Below are positions 1 to 8,904 of a stretch of DNA of 64,000 nt, piece after piece. The position numbers and the translations under genes are program-made. The DNA is from Microbacterium maritypicum (GTDB lineage Bacteria; Actinomycetota; Actinomycetes; Actinomycetales; Microbacteriaceae), in assembly GCF_041529975.1 (NCBI RefSeq), contig NZ_CP168030.1, forward strand, positions 1,302,001 through 1,366,000. Reading direction: 5' to 3'. The notes beneath the pieces were generated by a model, which was not told where the DNA came from, did not search any database, and saw only the letters and a list, made by a program, of their open reading frames with translations. The number at the start of each line of letters is the position of its first letter. Positions within the stretch are counted from its first letter, which is position 1.

Positions 1-145
1 ACGCGACCCACCACGCCTCGGGATCGACCGACGTGCCATTGGGATGCGGAGCGCGGCCGGAGCGGACGACGGCATCCGTCTCGGAGTCGACGACGACGAC
101 CTTGCAGGACTGGGTCGAGGAGTCGACCCCGAGGACGAGTGCCAT
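1..145 (-). CDS. xylB: Xylulokinase, N-terminal fragment (cut by window edge)
   Basis: The 48 visible residues begin [20 protein letters not shown], the N-terminal phosphate-binding strand of FGGY-family sugar kinases. Xylulokinase phosphorylates D-xylulose to xylulose 5-phosphate in the cytoplasm. The ATG lies 8 nt downstream of the xylA stop codon on the same strand, which gives the usual xylA-xylB operon order and supports xylulokinase over other FGGY kinases. The rest of the gene lies left of the window, so catalytic residues cannot be checked. Confidence 0.88.
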   Translation of the reverse strand, partial: MALVLGVDSSTQSCKVVVVDSETDAVVRSGRAPHPNGTSVDPEAWWVA

Positions 146-153
146 CGCCGGAC

Positions 154-1341
154 TCAGCGCGCGCCGAGCAGGTGCTCGGTGGCGAGCTGCTGCAGGCGCA
201 CGAAGCCGAAGCCCTTGCCGCCGAGGTACGCGTTCGCGTCGAAGTCCTCGTAGGCCGAGCGGTCGGCGAGGAAGTCGTCGTACGACTCGCCGTCGTTCAG
301 CGTCGGGGTCGAGAGCTCGGCGACCTTCGCGGCGGCCAGGGCCTCCTGCACCTCGGGGTCGGCGCGGAAGGCCGCGGCGCGCTCCTTCAGCAGCAGGTAC
401 GTGCGCATGTTGGCCGCGGCGGAGGCCCAGACGCCCGCCTCGTCCTCGGTGCGCGAGGGCTTGTAGTCGAAGTGACGCGGGCCGTCGTAGGCGGGAACCC
501 CGCCGGGGCCGCCGTTCTCGAGCAAGTCGACGAGCGAGAACGCATTGTGCAGGTCGCCGTGGCCGAACACCAGGTCCTGGTCGTACTTGATGCCGCGCTG
601 ACCGTTGAGGTCGATGTGGAAGAGCTTGCCGTGGAACAGCGCCTGCGCGATGCCGGCCGTGAAGTTGAGTCCGGCCATCTGCTCGTGCCCGACCTCGGGG
701 TTCACGCCCACGAGCTCGGGGCGTTCGAGCGAGTCGATGAACGCGATCGCGTGGCCGAGCGTCGGCAGCAGGATGTCGCCGCGGGGCTCGTTGGGCTTCG
801 GCTCGATCGCGAAGCGGATGTCGTAGCCCTTGTCGGTCACGTAGTCGCCGAGCAGGTTCACGGCTTCGCGGTAGCGCTCCAGAGCCGCGCGCACGTCCTT
901 GGCGGAGTCATACTCCGCACCCTCGCGGCCGCCCCACATGACGAAGGTCTTGGCGCCGAGCTCGGCACCGAGGTCGAGCTGGCGGAACACCTTGCGCAGC
1001 GCGAACCGGCGCACCTGGCGGTCGTTCGAGGTGAAGCCGCCGTCCTTGAAGACCGGGGCGCTGAAGAGGTTGGTGGTGACCATCGGCACGATCAGGCCGG
1101 TGTCGGCGAGCGCGCCCTTGAGGCGGTCGATCTGCGTCTGGCGCTCGGCATCCGTCGATCCGAACGCGAAGAGGTCGTCGTCGTGGAAGGTGAGGCCGTA
1201 GGCACCGAGCTCGGCGAGCTTCTCGACCGCGTGCACGACGTCGAGCGCCGGACGGGTCGGGCCGCCGAACGGGTCAGTGCCGTTGTAGCCGACGGTCCAT
1301 AGTCCGAACGAGAACTTGTCGTCGCGGGTGGGGTTGGGCAT
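154..1341 (-). CDS. xylA: Xylose isomerase
   Basis: 395-residue TIM-barrel enzyme converting D-xylose to D-xylulose in the cytoplasm, the usual length for actinobacterial xylose isomerases. Visible active-site residues include His53 and Asp56 (FHDDDL), Glu180 and Lys182 (EPKP), Glu216 and His219 (NPEVGHE), and the metal ligands around Asp244, Asp254 and Asp256 ([19 protein letters not shown]). These match the Streptomyces enzyme order. The ATG is preceded by AGAGGAG at 6 nt spacing. It forms an operon with xylB and faces away from a ROK repressor gene, with a 15-bp palindrome in the shared 108-bp intergenic region, so xylose-dependent derepression is expected. Confidence 0.97.
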   Translation of the reverse strand: MPNPTRDDKFSFGLWTVGYNGTDPFGGPTRPALDVVHAVEKLAELGAYGLTFHDDDLFAFGSTDAERQTQIDRLKGALADTGLIVPMVTTNLFSAPVFKDGGFTSNDRQVRRFALRKVFRQLDLGAELGAKTFVMWGGREGAEYDSAKDVRAALERYREAVNLLGDYVTDKGYDIRFAIEPKPNEPRGDILLPTLGHAIAFIDSLERPELVGVNPEVGHEQMAGLNFTAGIAQALFHGKLFHIDLNGQRGIKYDQDLVFGHGDLHNAFSLVDLLENGGPGGVPAYDGPRHFDYKPSRTEDEAGVWASAAANMRTYLLLKERAAAFRADPEVQEALAAAKVAELSTPTLNDGESYDDFLADRSAYEDFDANAYLGGKGFGFVRLQQLATEHLLGAR

Positions 1342-1392
1342 GATCGCTCCTCTGCGAATGCTGCGGGCGTGCGGGATGCACGGACGCAATAA

Positions 1393-1407
1393 GTTGTGCT
1401 TCACAAC
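1393..1407. promoter_or_regulatory. Probable ROK repressor operator between xylA and its regulator
   Basis: Perfect inverted repeat GTTGTG-CTT-CACAAC lies in the divergent xylA/ROK region, with two further matching bases on each side (TA...TA) after one mismatch. It is upstream of the predicted -35 of the ROK gene and about 50 nt from the xylA start. TTGTG/CACAA-type palindromes are known for xylose-responsive ROK repressors. Binding is inferred. Confidence 0.65.
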
Positions 1408-1414
1408 ATAACCG

Positions 1415-1443
1415 ATGACAGGTGGCATCCGCACCCCTAAAGT
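1415..1443 (+). promoter_or_regulatory. Promoter of the ROK regulator, leaderless type
   Basis: ATGACA (-35, one mismatch to TTGACA) and TAAAGT (-10) are separated by 17 bp. The -10 ends 6 nt before the GTG start at 1450, so transcription would begin at or next to the start codon. No ribosome binding site precedes the GTG, in line with a leaderless mRNA. Confidence 0.6.
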
Positions 1444-1449
1444 GGGAAC

Positions 1450-2622
1450 GTGCCCCCTGAATCCGCTGCCCCGCGCTCCCGCGAAGCGAACCTGGCGTGG
1501 ATCCTCTCGATCGTCCACCACGACGGCCCCCGTTCCCGCTCGGCCCTGACCGAGGCGACGGGCCTCAACCGCTCGACCATCGCCGCGCTGGTGGCGGAGC
1601 TCGTCGGTGCCGGACTCGTCGACGAGCGGCCGCCGGAGTCCTCGGCGCGAGCCGGTCGCCCCTCTCCGGTGGTCGCGCCTTCGGCTGACGTCGTCGCGAT
1701 CAGCGTGCACCCCGAGGTCGACGCGGTCGAGATCGCCGCCGTCGCCCTCGACCGCAGCATCCGCGTCCGCGAGCGCATCGTCAACGCCGCCCCGCCGTCC
1801 ACGGCCGATGTCGCCGCCCTCGTCGCCGAGCGCATCGAAGGCTGGCGGGCGGATGCTCTCGCCGACTGCAGCGTGATCGGCATCGGCGTCGCGGTGCCGG
1901 GGCTCGTGCGCTCGGCCGACGGCGTGGTGCGCAACGCCCCGCACCTCGGCTGGACCGACGAGCCGCTGGCCGCCCGGATCCAGGAGGCGACCGGGATCCG
2001 CACCGCGGTGGACAACGACGCGACCCTCGGCGCGCTGGCCGAGCACCTCTTCGGCGCCGGCCGCGGTATCGACGAACTCGTCTACCTCAACGGCGGCGCC
2101 TCCGGCATTGGCGGAGGACTCGTGATCCGTGGTCTGGCCGCCACCGGCGCGAGCGGCTACGCGGGCGAGTTCGGGCACAACCGACCCGGCATCGAGGGCG
2201 CCGACCGTCGCACCGACGACGGCGTGCTCGAAGACGAGGTGAACCGGCGGCACCTGCTCGACCTGCTCGGGATCGACGACGCCGACGACGACGAGCTCGC
2301 CGCAGCCCTCGCCGCCACGGAGGCGCCCGAGGTGCACGCGGAACTGGTGCGGCAGGCCAAGATCCTCGGAAGTGCGCTGGCGAACGCGGTCAACGTGCTC
2401 AATCCGGCTCTCGTTGTTCTCGGTGGCTTCCTGGCGCTCGTCGACGAGGGGGCGCACGACCTGCTGGTCGACGAGCTCTCGCGGTTGGCGATGCCCGAGA
2501 GTGCTGCCGCGGTCGCGATCCGCGCCGCCGAACTCGGCTCCGACCGGCTGCTCGTCGGTGCAGCGGAGTTGGCGTTCCGCCCGCTGTGGGGGAGCACCAG
2601 GGCGTTCGACGCGTCCCGCTGA
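1450..2622 (+). CDS. ROK-family transcriptional regulator, probable xylose repressor
   Basis: 390 residues. Residues about 10-60 form a MarR-like winged helix ([20 protein letters not shown]), followed by the ROK sugar-kinase-like fold with the DNDA motif ([18 protein letters not shown]) and a Gly-rich ATP/sugar-site segment ([12 protein letters not shown]). The Cys-rich zinc motif of many ROK repressors is absent; the stretch after FGH has no Cys. ROK repressors bind sugar in the C-terminal fold and leave the operator. Divergent position next to xylAB suggests it is the xylose repressor XylR. The GTG start fits a leaderless promoter. It could sense another pentose. Confidence 0.85.
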   Translation: MPPESAAPRSREANLAWILSIVHHDGPRSRSALTEATGLNRSTIAALVAELVGAGLVDERPPESSARAGRPSPVVAPSADVVAISVHPEVDAVEIAAVALDRSIRVRERIVNAAPPSTADVAALVAERIEGWRADALADCSVIGIGVAVPGLVRSADGVVRNAPHLGWTDEPLAARIQEATGIRTAVDNDATLGALAEHLFGAGRGIDELVYLNGGASGIGGGLVIRGLAATGASGYAGEFGHNRPGIEGADRRTDDGVLEDEVNRRHLLDLLGIDDADDDELAAALAATEAPEVHAELVRQAKILGSALANAVNVLNPALVVLGGFLALVDEGAHDLLVDELSRLAMPESAAAVAIRAAELGSDRLLVGAAELAFRPLWGSTRAFDASR

Positions 2623-2688
2623 GCGCAGGATCCGCCGGCCGGAATACTCCCGGTCCTCCCGCCGCGGCCGAACACTACGCTGAGTCTC

Positions 2689-3600
2689 GTGACGAACTCG
2701 CGCGACATGGTCCACATCCCCGGCGGCACGTTCCTGATGGGGTCGGATGACTTCTATCCCGACGAACGGCCGGCGCACGAGCGCGAGGTCGAGTCGTTCT
2801 TCATCGACCGCTATCAGGTGACGAACGCGCAATACGCCGAGTTCGTCGGCGCCACCGGATACGTGACCGTCGCCGAACGAGAGCTCGATCCCGCCGCGTT
2901 CCCCGGAGCCGATCCCGCCGACCTCGTTCCCGGGGCGATGGTCTTCACTCCGACCGCCGGTCCGACGAATCTGGGTGACTGGCGCAACTGGTGGCGCTGG
3001 CAGCCCGGGGCGTTCTGGCGCAAGCCGTTCGGCCCTGACTCGTCGATCGATGACCGGCTGCAGCATCCGGTCGTCCACATCGCGTTCGAGGATGCCGTGG
3101 CCTACGCCGACTGGGTGGGGATGCGGCTGCCCACCGAGGCCGAACACGAATACGCGGCGCGGGGAGGACTCGAGGGTGCGGCCTTCGCCTGGGGCGACGA
3201 GGCGTACCCCGACGGGGTCGCACAGGCGAACTCGTGGCTCGGACGCTTCCCGTACGACAATCAGGGCGTCGGCGGCACGGCGCCCGTCGGCTCGTACCCG
3301 CCCAACGGTTACGGCCTCTACGACATGATCGCGAACGTCTGGGAGTGGACGACCGACTTCTACACTCCGCGCCACCTCCGCCTCTCGGACACCCCGGTCG
3401 ATGCCGGCAAGCGCACGAACCTGCTCGCCGCCGCCAGTGCGCAGGAGGGTTTCCCCGACATCCCGCGCCGTGTGCTCAAGGGCGGATCGCACCTCTGTTC
3501 CCCGGACTACTGCCTGCGCTTCCGGCCCGCCGCGCGCTCGCCGCAGGCCGAGGACACCGGGATGTCGCACATCGGATTCCGGCTCACCCGCTCCGTGTGA
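2689..3600 (+). CDS. Formylglycine-generating enzyme (sulfatase-activating)
   Basis: 303-residue FGE-sulfatase/SUMF1 domain protein. It opens with the family signature [10 protein letters not shown] and contains the conserved [14 protein letters not shown] and [10 protein letters not shown] segments. Cys270 and Cys275 in the [14 protein letters not shown] motif correspond to the redox/copper-binding Cys pair of Streptomyces FGE, so it should be an active oxidase turning the Cys of CxPxR/CxAxR motifs into formylglycine. It is encoded just upstream of two sulfatases with that motif, which are its likely substrates. The GTG start sits 7 nt after a TACGCT -10-like box. EgtB/PvdO relatives lack this Cys pair, which argues against those roles. 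No signal peptide is seen, so it acts in the cytoplasm. Confidence 0.93.
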   Translation: MTNSRDMVHIPGGTFLMGSDDFYPDERPAHEREVESFFIDRYQVTNAQYAEFVGATGYVTVAERELDPAAFPGADPADLVPGAMVFTPTAGPTNLGDWRNWWRWQPGAFWRKPFGPDSSIDDRLQHPVVHIAFEDAVAYADWVGMRLPTEAEHEYAARGGLEGAAFAWGDEAYPDGVAQANSWLGRFPYDNQGVGGTAPVGSYPPNGYGLYDMIANVWEWTTDFYTPRHLRLSDTPVDAGKRTNLLAAASAQEGFPDIPRRVLKGGSHLCSPDYCLRFRPAARSPQAEDTGMSHIGFRLTRSV

Positions 3601-3633
3601 GGGCCCCTGGGCACAGGCCCGGAATACTGCTTG

Positions 3634-3673
3634 GCTTCGACCGAGGGCACGTGCCCACCTCACCGGTCGAAGC
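3634..3673. promoter_or_regulatory. Nested inverted repeat upstream of sulfatase 1
   Basis: Outer arms GCTTCGACCG (3634-3643) and CGGTCGAAGC (3664-3673) are perfectly complementary and enclose a separate 12-bp palindrome, GGGCACGTGCCC (3645-3656). It ends 12 nt before the sulfatase ATG, just before a GGAGT ribosome binding site. It could be an operator for an unseen regulator or an RNA structure next to the RBS. There is no T-tract, so a terminator is less likely. Confidence 0.45.
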
Positions 3674-3685
3674 TAGGAGTCACTC

Positions 3686-5185
3686 ATGGCCGAGAAGCCC
3701 AACATCCTCATCATCTGGGGCGATGACATCGGCATCAGCAACCTCAGCACGTACTCCGACGGCCTGATGGGCTATCGGACCCCGAACATCGATCGCATCG
3801 CCCACGAGGGTGTGAAGTTCACCGACTACTACGGCGAGCAGAGCTGCACCGCGGGGCGGGCCGCCTTCATCACCGGCCAGAACCCCTACCGCACCGGCCT
3901 GACGAAGGTGGGGATGCCCGGGGCTCCGCTGGGCCTCCAGCCCGAGGACCCGACCATCGCCGATGCTCTCAAGCACCACGGCTACGCCACCGGGCAGTTC
4001 GGGAAGAACCACCTCGGCGACCGCGACGAGCACCTGCCGACCGCCCACGGTTTCGACGAGTTCTTCGGCAACCTCTATCACCTCAACGCGGAAGAGGAGC
4101 CGGAGCACCCGGACTACCCGACCGACGAGGAGTACCCCGGGTTCAGCGAGAAGTTCCGTCCGCGCGGGGTGCTGCACACCTGGGCGAACGGCGACGGCAC
4201 GCAGCGCATCGAAGACACCGGTCCGCTGACGAAGAAGCGCATGGAGACGGTCGACGAGGAGTTCCGCGACGCGGCCGCCGACTTCATCCGCACGCAGGCC
4301 GAGGACGACACCCCGTTCTTCGTCTGGTTCAACTCGACGCACATGCACTTCCGCACGCACACCAAGGAAGAGAGCAAGGGGCGTGCGGGACGCTGGCAGT
4401 CGAACTACCACGACACGATGCTCGACCATGACGACGTCGTGGGCAGTCTGCTCGACCTCCTCGACGAGCTCGGACTGGCCGAGAACACCATCGTCATGTA
4501 CTCCACCGACAACGGTCCGCACATGAACAGCTGGCCGGATGCGGGCATGACCCCCTTCCGCAACGAGAAGAACTCGAACTGGGAGGGTGCCTACCGGGTG
4601 CCCGCGATGGTCCGCTGGCCCGGGCACATCCCCGCGGGGACGACGCTCAACGGCATTGTGAGCCACAACGACTGGTTCGTCACGCTGCTCGCGGCCGTCG
4701 GTGACGACGACGTGGCCGAGCGGTTGAAGTCCGGGACCGAATTGCACGGGACCGAGTACAAGGTGCACCTCGACGGACACAACCAGCTCGACTACATCAC
4801 GGGTGCGGTCGAGCACAGTCCGCGTCGACACTTCTTCTACGTCTCGGACGACGGCGACCTGACGGCGCTGCGTTTCGAGAACTGGAAGCTCGTGTTCCTG
4901 GAGCAGCGCGCCGCGGGAACGCTGCTGGTGTGGCAGGAGCCGTACATCGAGCTGCGCTTCCCGAAGCTGTTCAACCTGCGCACCGATCCGTACGAGCGTG
5001 CCGACATCACGTCGAACACATACTGGGACTGGGTGATCGACCGCATCTTCCTGTTCGTGCCGGCCCAGGCCTACGTCGCCCGCATGCTGCAGTCGCTCGC
5101 CGAGTTCCCGGCGCGGCAGGAGTCGGCGTCGTTCACGATCAACCAGGTCATGAAGAAGTTGAACACCACCGCCGGCAACTCCTGA
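3686..5185 (+). CDS. Sulfatase of the formylglycine-dependent family (sulfatase 1)
   Basis: 499 residues, alkaline-phosphatase-fold sulfatase. The N-terminal metal site is ILIIWGDDIG (Asp13, Asp14), the modified Cys is Cys54 in SCTAGRAAFITGQ (CxAxR variant of the motif), and STDNGPH supplies the later metal-binding Asp/Asn. The Cys form requires FGE, encoded directly upstream. It hydrolyses a sulfate ester; the substrate cannot be read from sequence. No signal peptide or transmembrane segment is visible at the N-terminus, so it appears cytoplasmic or leaderless-exported. GGAGT precedes the ATG. A strong hairpin follows the stop codon. Confidence 0.92.
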   Translation: MAEKPNILIIWGDDIGISNLSTYSDGLMGYRTPNIDRIAHEGVKFTDYYGEQSCTAGRAAFITGQNPYRTGLTKVGMPGAPLGLQPEDPTIADALKHHGYATGQFGKNHLGDRDEHLPTAHGFDEFFGNLYHLNAEEEPEHPDYPTDEEYPGFSEKFRPRGVLHTWANGDGTQRIEDTGPLTKKRMETVDEEFRDAAADFIRTQAEDDTPFFVWFNSTHMHFRTHTKEESKGRAGRWQSNYHDTMLDHDDVVGSLLDLLDELGLAENTIVMYSTDNGPHMNSWPDAGMTPFRNEKNSNWEGAYRVPAMVRWPGHIPAGTTLNGIVSHNDWFVTLLAAVGDDDVAERLKSGTELHGTEYKVHLDGHNQLDYITGAVEHSPRRHFFYVSDDGDLTALRFENWKLVFLEQRAAGTLLVWQEPYIELRFPKLFNLRTDPYERADITSNTYWDWVIDRIFLFVPAQAYVARMLQSLAEFPARQESASFTINQVMKKLNTTAGNS

Positions 5186-5190
5186 GTCTT

Positions 5191-5218
5191 GAGCGGGTGA
5201 CCTCCCGGTCACCCGCTC
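5191..5218 (+). terminator. Hairpin after sulfatase 1
   Basis: Perfect 12-bp stem GAGCGGGTGACC / GGTCACCCGCTC with a TCCC loop begins 5 nt after the stop codon. No U-tract follows, which is common for actinobacterial terminators. It separates the two sulfatase genes, so the second may have its own promoter or depend on partial readthrough. Confidence 0.75.
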
Positions 5219-5314
5219 CGGATGAAAACCCCTGTCGTTCGCCATCGACGGTCGATAGTTTCTGGAGAGGTGGCGGATTCACCGCCGCTCTCACCTGAAC
5301 CGATGAGGGACCTG

Positions 5315-7678
5315 ATGAAGACATATCACGAGGGCGAGCGGTTCCCAGGCCGTATCGGTCGCACGTATGAGGAATCCGAACCGGCATTTCCGATGCCGCC
5401 GACAGCGCCGGAAGGCGCACCGAACGTCCTGTACATCGTGATCGACGACATCGGATTCGGATGGATCGATGCCTTCGGTGGTCTGATCCACACCCCGAAC
5501 ATCTCTCGGCTCGCCGACGGCGGCCTGCGCTACACCTCGTTCACCACGACGGCGCTGTGCTCACCGACCCGCTCGTGTCTGCTCACCGGTCGCAACCATC
5601 ACTCGGTGGGAATGGCGAACATCCCCGAACTCGCGAGCGGGTTCCCGGGCTACAACGCCCGCCAGCCGCAGAACAAAGCCGGGATCGCGGCGATGCTCCA
5701 CGATCACGGATACACGAGCTTCTGCATCGGCAAGTGGCACAACACGCCGTCCGAGGAGACCGGGATCTCCGGGCCCTACGATCGCTGGCCGACCGGCCCC
5801 GTGTTCGGGTTCGACCGGTTCTACGGTTTCCTGGGCGGCGATTCCGACCAGTGGTATCCGAAGCTCTTCCTCGACAGGGAGGCGATCGACCAGCCGCGGC
5901 TCCCGGAGGAGGGATACCACCTTTCCGAGGATCTGACGGAGCGGGCGATGAGCTGGATCGCCCAGCACAAGTCGCTGTCACCGGACAAGCCGTGGTTGAC
6001 CTACCTGGCTTTCGGCGCGATGCACGCGCCGCACCACATCTGGCCGGAATGGGCGGACCGGTACAAGGGCAAGTTCGATTCGGGCTGGGACACCTACCGC
6101 GAGGAGACACTCGCAAGGCAGAAGGCGATGGGCATCGTCCCGGAGTCGGCGGAACTGTCGCCGATGCTCGAGGGCGTGCCCGAGTGGGACACCCTCTCGG
6201 CAGACGAGAAGCGTCTTTTCGCCCGCATGGCCGAGGTCTACGCCGGCTACATGGAACACACGGACGAGCAGATCGGCCGATTGATCGACTTCCTCGAAGA
6301 GACCGAGCAGCTGGAGAACACCCTCCTCTTCGTGTTCGTCGGCGACAACGGCTCTTCCGGTGAAGGCACCCTGAACGGTCTGTTCAACGAGCAGTCCGTG
6401 ACGATCTTCGCCGGAGAGCCGCCCGAGACGGTCGAGCGGAACGTGGAGCGCATCGACCAGCTGGGTCAGCCCGGGTCGTACAACCACTATCCGGTCGGGT
6501 GGGCGTTCGCGGGGAACACGCCGTTCAAGCTGTGCAAGCAGTACACGCACTGGGGCGGTGTGCGCAACCCGATGGTGGTCCACTGGCCGGCCGGGATCAG
6601 CGCCGCCGGTGAGCTGCGCCATCAGTATCACCACGTCACCGACATCGTGCCGACCATCCTCGATGCGGTCGGCGTCGAAGCGCCGCGCTTCGTCAACTCC
6701 GTGCAGCAGGCGGAGATCGAGGGCGAGTCGATGCAGTACACCTTCGAGGCCGAACCCGACGCCCCGTCGACGCACGTGACCCAGTACTTCGAGATGCTCG
6801 GAAACAGGGGCCTGTACCACGATGGCTGGAAGGTGGTCACCTATCACGGGCGCAAACCCTGGGAGAACGCCGCCGCATGGTCGTTCGATGAGGACAAGTG
6901 GGAGCTGTACCACGTCGCCGAGGATCCGGCCGAGGCCCACAACCTCATGGAAGGCAAAGACGCGAGCAATCTCGACGATCCCGATGTGCGCAAGTGCATC
7001 GATCTCGTGTCGCTGTGGTGGGCAGAAGCGGGCAAGTACCAGGTGCTGCCTCTCGATGACCGGTTCCAGGCGCGCGCGCTCGATCGGGAGGCGCTGTACG
7101 CCGTCAACCCGAAGACGACCTGGTACGAGGGTGCCGTGCGCATCCAGCCGTTCGAGGCCCCGCCGACGCTCAGCCGGTCCTGGTCGATGAGCGCCGTCAT
7201 CGAGGTTCCCGACGGAGGTGCGACCGGTCCTATCGCGGCGATGGGCGGCGACTCGTCCGGATGGAGCCTGTACTTGAACGACGGCGTCCCGACGTTCTGC
7301 TACAACTTCCCCGGGCCGGAGCTGACCTACATCCGCGGGACCGAGAAGCTCAGCCCCGGGCGTCACACCATCGACTACGTCTTCGAGAAGACGGGGCCGG
7401 AACCGCTCGGTGCCGGGGGCGTCGGACGGATCACCGTCGACGGAGCCGTGGTCGCCGACGGCGAGATCCCGCGAACGTGCACGGTCGGATACTCCATGGA
7501 CGAGACGTTCGACATCGGATGGGACAAGGGGTCACCCGTCTCGGAGGACTACGGTCCCATTGCCGAGTTCACCGGGAAGATCATTCGCGTCGATTTCGAT
7601 TCGCAGCCGGATCTGCACTCCGACCACGACGACCATCACGCGCAGCACCACGTCACCCAGGCGATGATGCGGCAGTAG
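5315..7678 (+). CDS. Arylsulfatase, formylglycine-dependent (sulfatase 2)
   Basis: 787 residues from the chosen ATG, preceded by GAGGGA at 4 nt; upstream in-frame ATGs at 5303 and 5222 lack a comparable site. The N-terminal metal-binding motif is YIVIDDIGFG, and Cys82 lies in the canonical LCSPTRSCLLTGR motif (CxPxR), which FGE converts to formylglycine. FVGDNGSS provides the later metal ligands. The long form with extra C-terminal beta-rich residues (about 580-787) and a His/Asp-rich tail resembles the large bacterial arylsulfatases rather than the ~500-residue ones. No signal peptide is seen. Substrate unknown; the pair with sulfatase 1 suggests stepwise desulfation or use of several sulfate esters. 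Confidence 0.92.
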   Translation: MKTYHEGERFPGRIGRTYEESEPAFPMPPTAPEGAPNVLYIVIDDIGFGWIDAFGGLIHTPNISRLADGGLRYTSFTTTALCSPTRSCLLTGRNHHSVGMANIPELASGFPGYNARQPQNKAGIAAMLHDHGYTSFCIGKWHNTPSEETGISGPYDRWPTGPVFGFDRFYGFLGGDSDQWYPKLFLDREAIDQPRLPEEGYHLSEDLTERAMSWIAQHKSLSPDKPWLTYLAFGAMHAPHHIWPEWADRYKGKFDSGWDTYREETLARQKAMGIVPESAELSPMLEGVPEWDTLSADEKRLFARMAEVYAGYMEHTDEQIGRLIDFLEETEQLENTLLFVFVGDNGSSGEGTLNGLFNEQSVTIFAGEPPETVERNVERIDQLGQPGSYNHYPVGWAFAGNTPFKLCKQYTHWGGVRNPMVVHWPAGISAAGELRHQYHHVTDIVPTILDAVGVEAPRFVNSVQQAEIEGESMQYTFEAEPDAPSTHVTQYFEMLGNRGLYHDGWKVVTYHGRKPWENAAAWSFDEDKWELYHVAEDPAEAHNLMEGKDASNLDDPDVRKCIDLVSLWWAEAGKYQVLPLDDRFQARALDREALYAVNPKTTWYEGAVRIQPFEAPPTLSRSWSMSAVIEVPDGGATGPIAAMGGDSSGWSLYLNDGVPTFCYNFPGPELTYIRGTEKLSPGRHTIDYVFEKTGPEPLGAGGVGRITVDGAVVADGEIPRTCTVGYSMDETFDIGWDKGSPVSEDYGPIAEFTGKIIRVDFDSQPDLHSDHDDHHAQHHVTQAMMRQ

Positions 7679-7690
7679 GAGTACGCGACG

Positions 7691-7725
7691 AACGCCCCGC
7701 CCTCCACGCAGGAGGGCGGGGCGTT
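7691..7725. terminator. Bidirectional terminator between sulfatase 2 and LacI-1
   Basis: Perfect 15-bp stem AACGCCCCGCCCTCC / GGAGGGCGGGGCGTT with a 5-nt loop, placed between two convergent genes. The A-rich 5' edge and T-rich 3' edge let it act on both strands. Confidence 0.9.
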
Positions 7726-7762
7726 CTGCCGTCCTGTGGAGCTTCGCATCCCTCTCGGTTGC

Positions 7763-8776
7763 TTAGCCGCGAGGCGGGCCGGACGACTGCCGGATGATGA
7801 GCTCGTGCGCGGTCTCGATCGTCCGCGCCTCATCGCTCGCGGGGCGGAGGATGAGCGAGACGGCGTGCTGCCCCATCTCGAACATCGGGATGCGCGCGGT
7901 GGTGAGGGCGGGCGCGACATCCGGGGCGACGGAGATGTCGTCGAAGCCGACGACCGACATCTCCTCCGGCACGCGGATGCCGTGCTGTCGCAACTCGCTG
8001 AGGATGCCGATGGCCATCGCGTCGTTGAGGCCGACGATGGCGGTGACGTCGCGGTCGAGCAGCTCGCGTGCCCCCGCGATGCCGCCCTCGCGGGTGAATT
8101 CGTGGGAGACCACGACGAGCTCCAGGTCCGGATCGCTCGTGCCTTCGCGGAGCCCGGCGATGCGGTCGGCGACCGTGTTGAGGTCGAGCGGGCCGGCGAC
8201 GACGCCGATCCGGCGGTGCCCCAGCTCGGCGAGGTGGCGTCCGACCGAGATGCCCGCACGGTGATTGTCGGGCAGCACCGCGTCGACCGGAAGGTGGTGG
8301 CGGCCGATGACCGCGGCACGGCCCCCGGACAGCGTGAAGTCGAGCAGCGCCTCGGTCATGCCCTGCTCGCGTGCGGGGTCGGCGTACCCGGAGCCGGCGA
8401 TGATGATCGAGCCGACGCGTTGGCGCAGCAGCGACTTGACCTGCGCGAGCTCGCTGTCGGGGGTGCGGTCGGCCTGGGCGATCTGCACGGATCGGTTCTC
8501 GAGCGTCGCACTGCGGATCACGCCGCTGGCGATGTCGGAGAAGTAGGGGTCGCCGATCTCGTGCACCACGAGGCCGATCGTCGGCACGAGCCCGCCGGCG
8601 AGACCTCGCGCATGCATGTTGGGTTCGTAACCGAGCTGCTTCGCGATGACGCGCACGTGCGCCGCCACTTCGGGAGAGATGCCGGAGCCTCCGGTCATCG
8701 CCCGCGACGCGCTCGCCAGGGAGACCCCTGCGGTTTCGGCCACATCGATGAGTCGTGGCGCGCCTTCACGCTTCAC
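7763..8776 (-). CDS. LacI-family transcriptional regulator (LacI-1)
   Basis: 337 residues. The N-terminal helix-turn-helix (LIDVAETAGVSLASASRAM, residues about 9-27) and hinge helix are followed by a periplasmic-binding-protein-like sensor domain with the usual VGFDDI element. The recognition helix reads SLASASRAM, unlike the commoner S-x-x-T-V-S. The GTG start has GGGGGAGG 4 nt upstream. It is divergent from the branched-chain-type ABC operon. A tandem GAAAGCGCTTTC-type operator lies in the shared region and again before the secreted gene at 13848, so these are its likely targets. A small-molecule, probably sugar-type, effector is expected. Confidence 0.92.
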   Translation of the reverse strand: MKREGAPRLIDVAETAGVSLASASRAMTGGSGISPEVAAHVRVIAKQLGYEPNMHARGLAGGLVPTIGLVVHEIGDPYFSDIASGVIRSATLENRSVQIAQADRTPDSELAQVKSLLRQRVGSIIIAGSGYADPAREQGMTEALLDFTLSGGRAAVIGRHHLPVDAVLPDNHRAGISVGRHLAELGHRRIGVVAGPLDLNTVADRIAGLREGTSDPDLELVVVSHEFTREGGIAGARELLDRDVTAIVGLNDAMAIGILSELRQHGIRVPEEMSVVGFDDISVAPDVAPALTTARIPMFEMGQHAVSLILRPASDEARTIETAHELIIRQSSGPPRG

Positions 8777-8823
8777 GAAACCTCCCCCTTGTGGAGCAAG
8801 ATCAACGCTGATTGCGAGGTAGG

Positions 8824-8853
8824 TTGCTCTTCGTTCTTCGGTCCCACTATAGT
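8824..8853 (+). promoter_or_regulatory. Promoter of the branched-chain-type ABC operon
   Basis: TTGCTC (-35) and TATAGT (-10, 8848-8853) with an 18-bp spacer. The -10 sits in the palindrome CCACTATAGTGG (8844-8855), so a second TATAGT is presented on the minus strand and could serve the divergent LacI-1 gene. The tandem operator starts 4 bp downstream of the -10, where bound repressor would block initiation. Confidence 0.6.
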
Positions 8854-8856
8854 GGC

Positions 8857-8880
8857 GGAAGCGCTTACGAAAGCGCTTTC
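8857..8880. promoter_or_regulatory. Tandem LacI operator before the ABC operon
   Basis: Two abutting 12-mers, GGAAGCGCTTAC and GAAAGCGCTTTC; the second is a perfect palindrome with the central CG typical of LacI sites. It lies between the -10 element and the SBP start codon. A near-copy of this 24-bp unit is at 13712-13735. Confidence 0.85.
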
Positions 8881-8904
8881 GCTACGATGACGTAGGAGAC
8901 TCGG

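Noticed and set aside
2641..3628. GGAATACT repeated upstream of the FGE gene and of sulfatase 1
   Set aside because: Eight bases shared at 2641 and 3621 with no consistent spacing to the start codons; could be chance, so not called as a shared promoter or regulator site.
1342..3663. Long minus-strand open frame that extends the xylA frame upstream past 3.6 kb
   Set aside because: It runs opposite to the ROK and FGE genes and has no family match. The ROK, FGE and sulfatase genes all have recognisable motifs on the plus strand, and xylA starts at 1341 with its own ribosome site. Long antisense frames are common at this GC.
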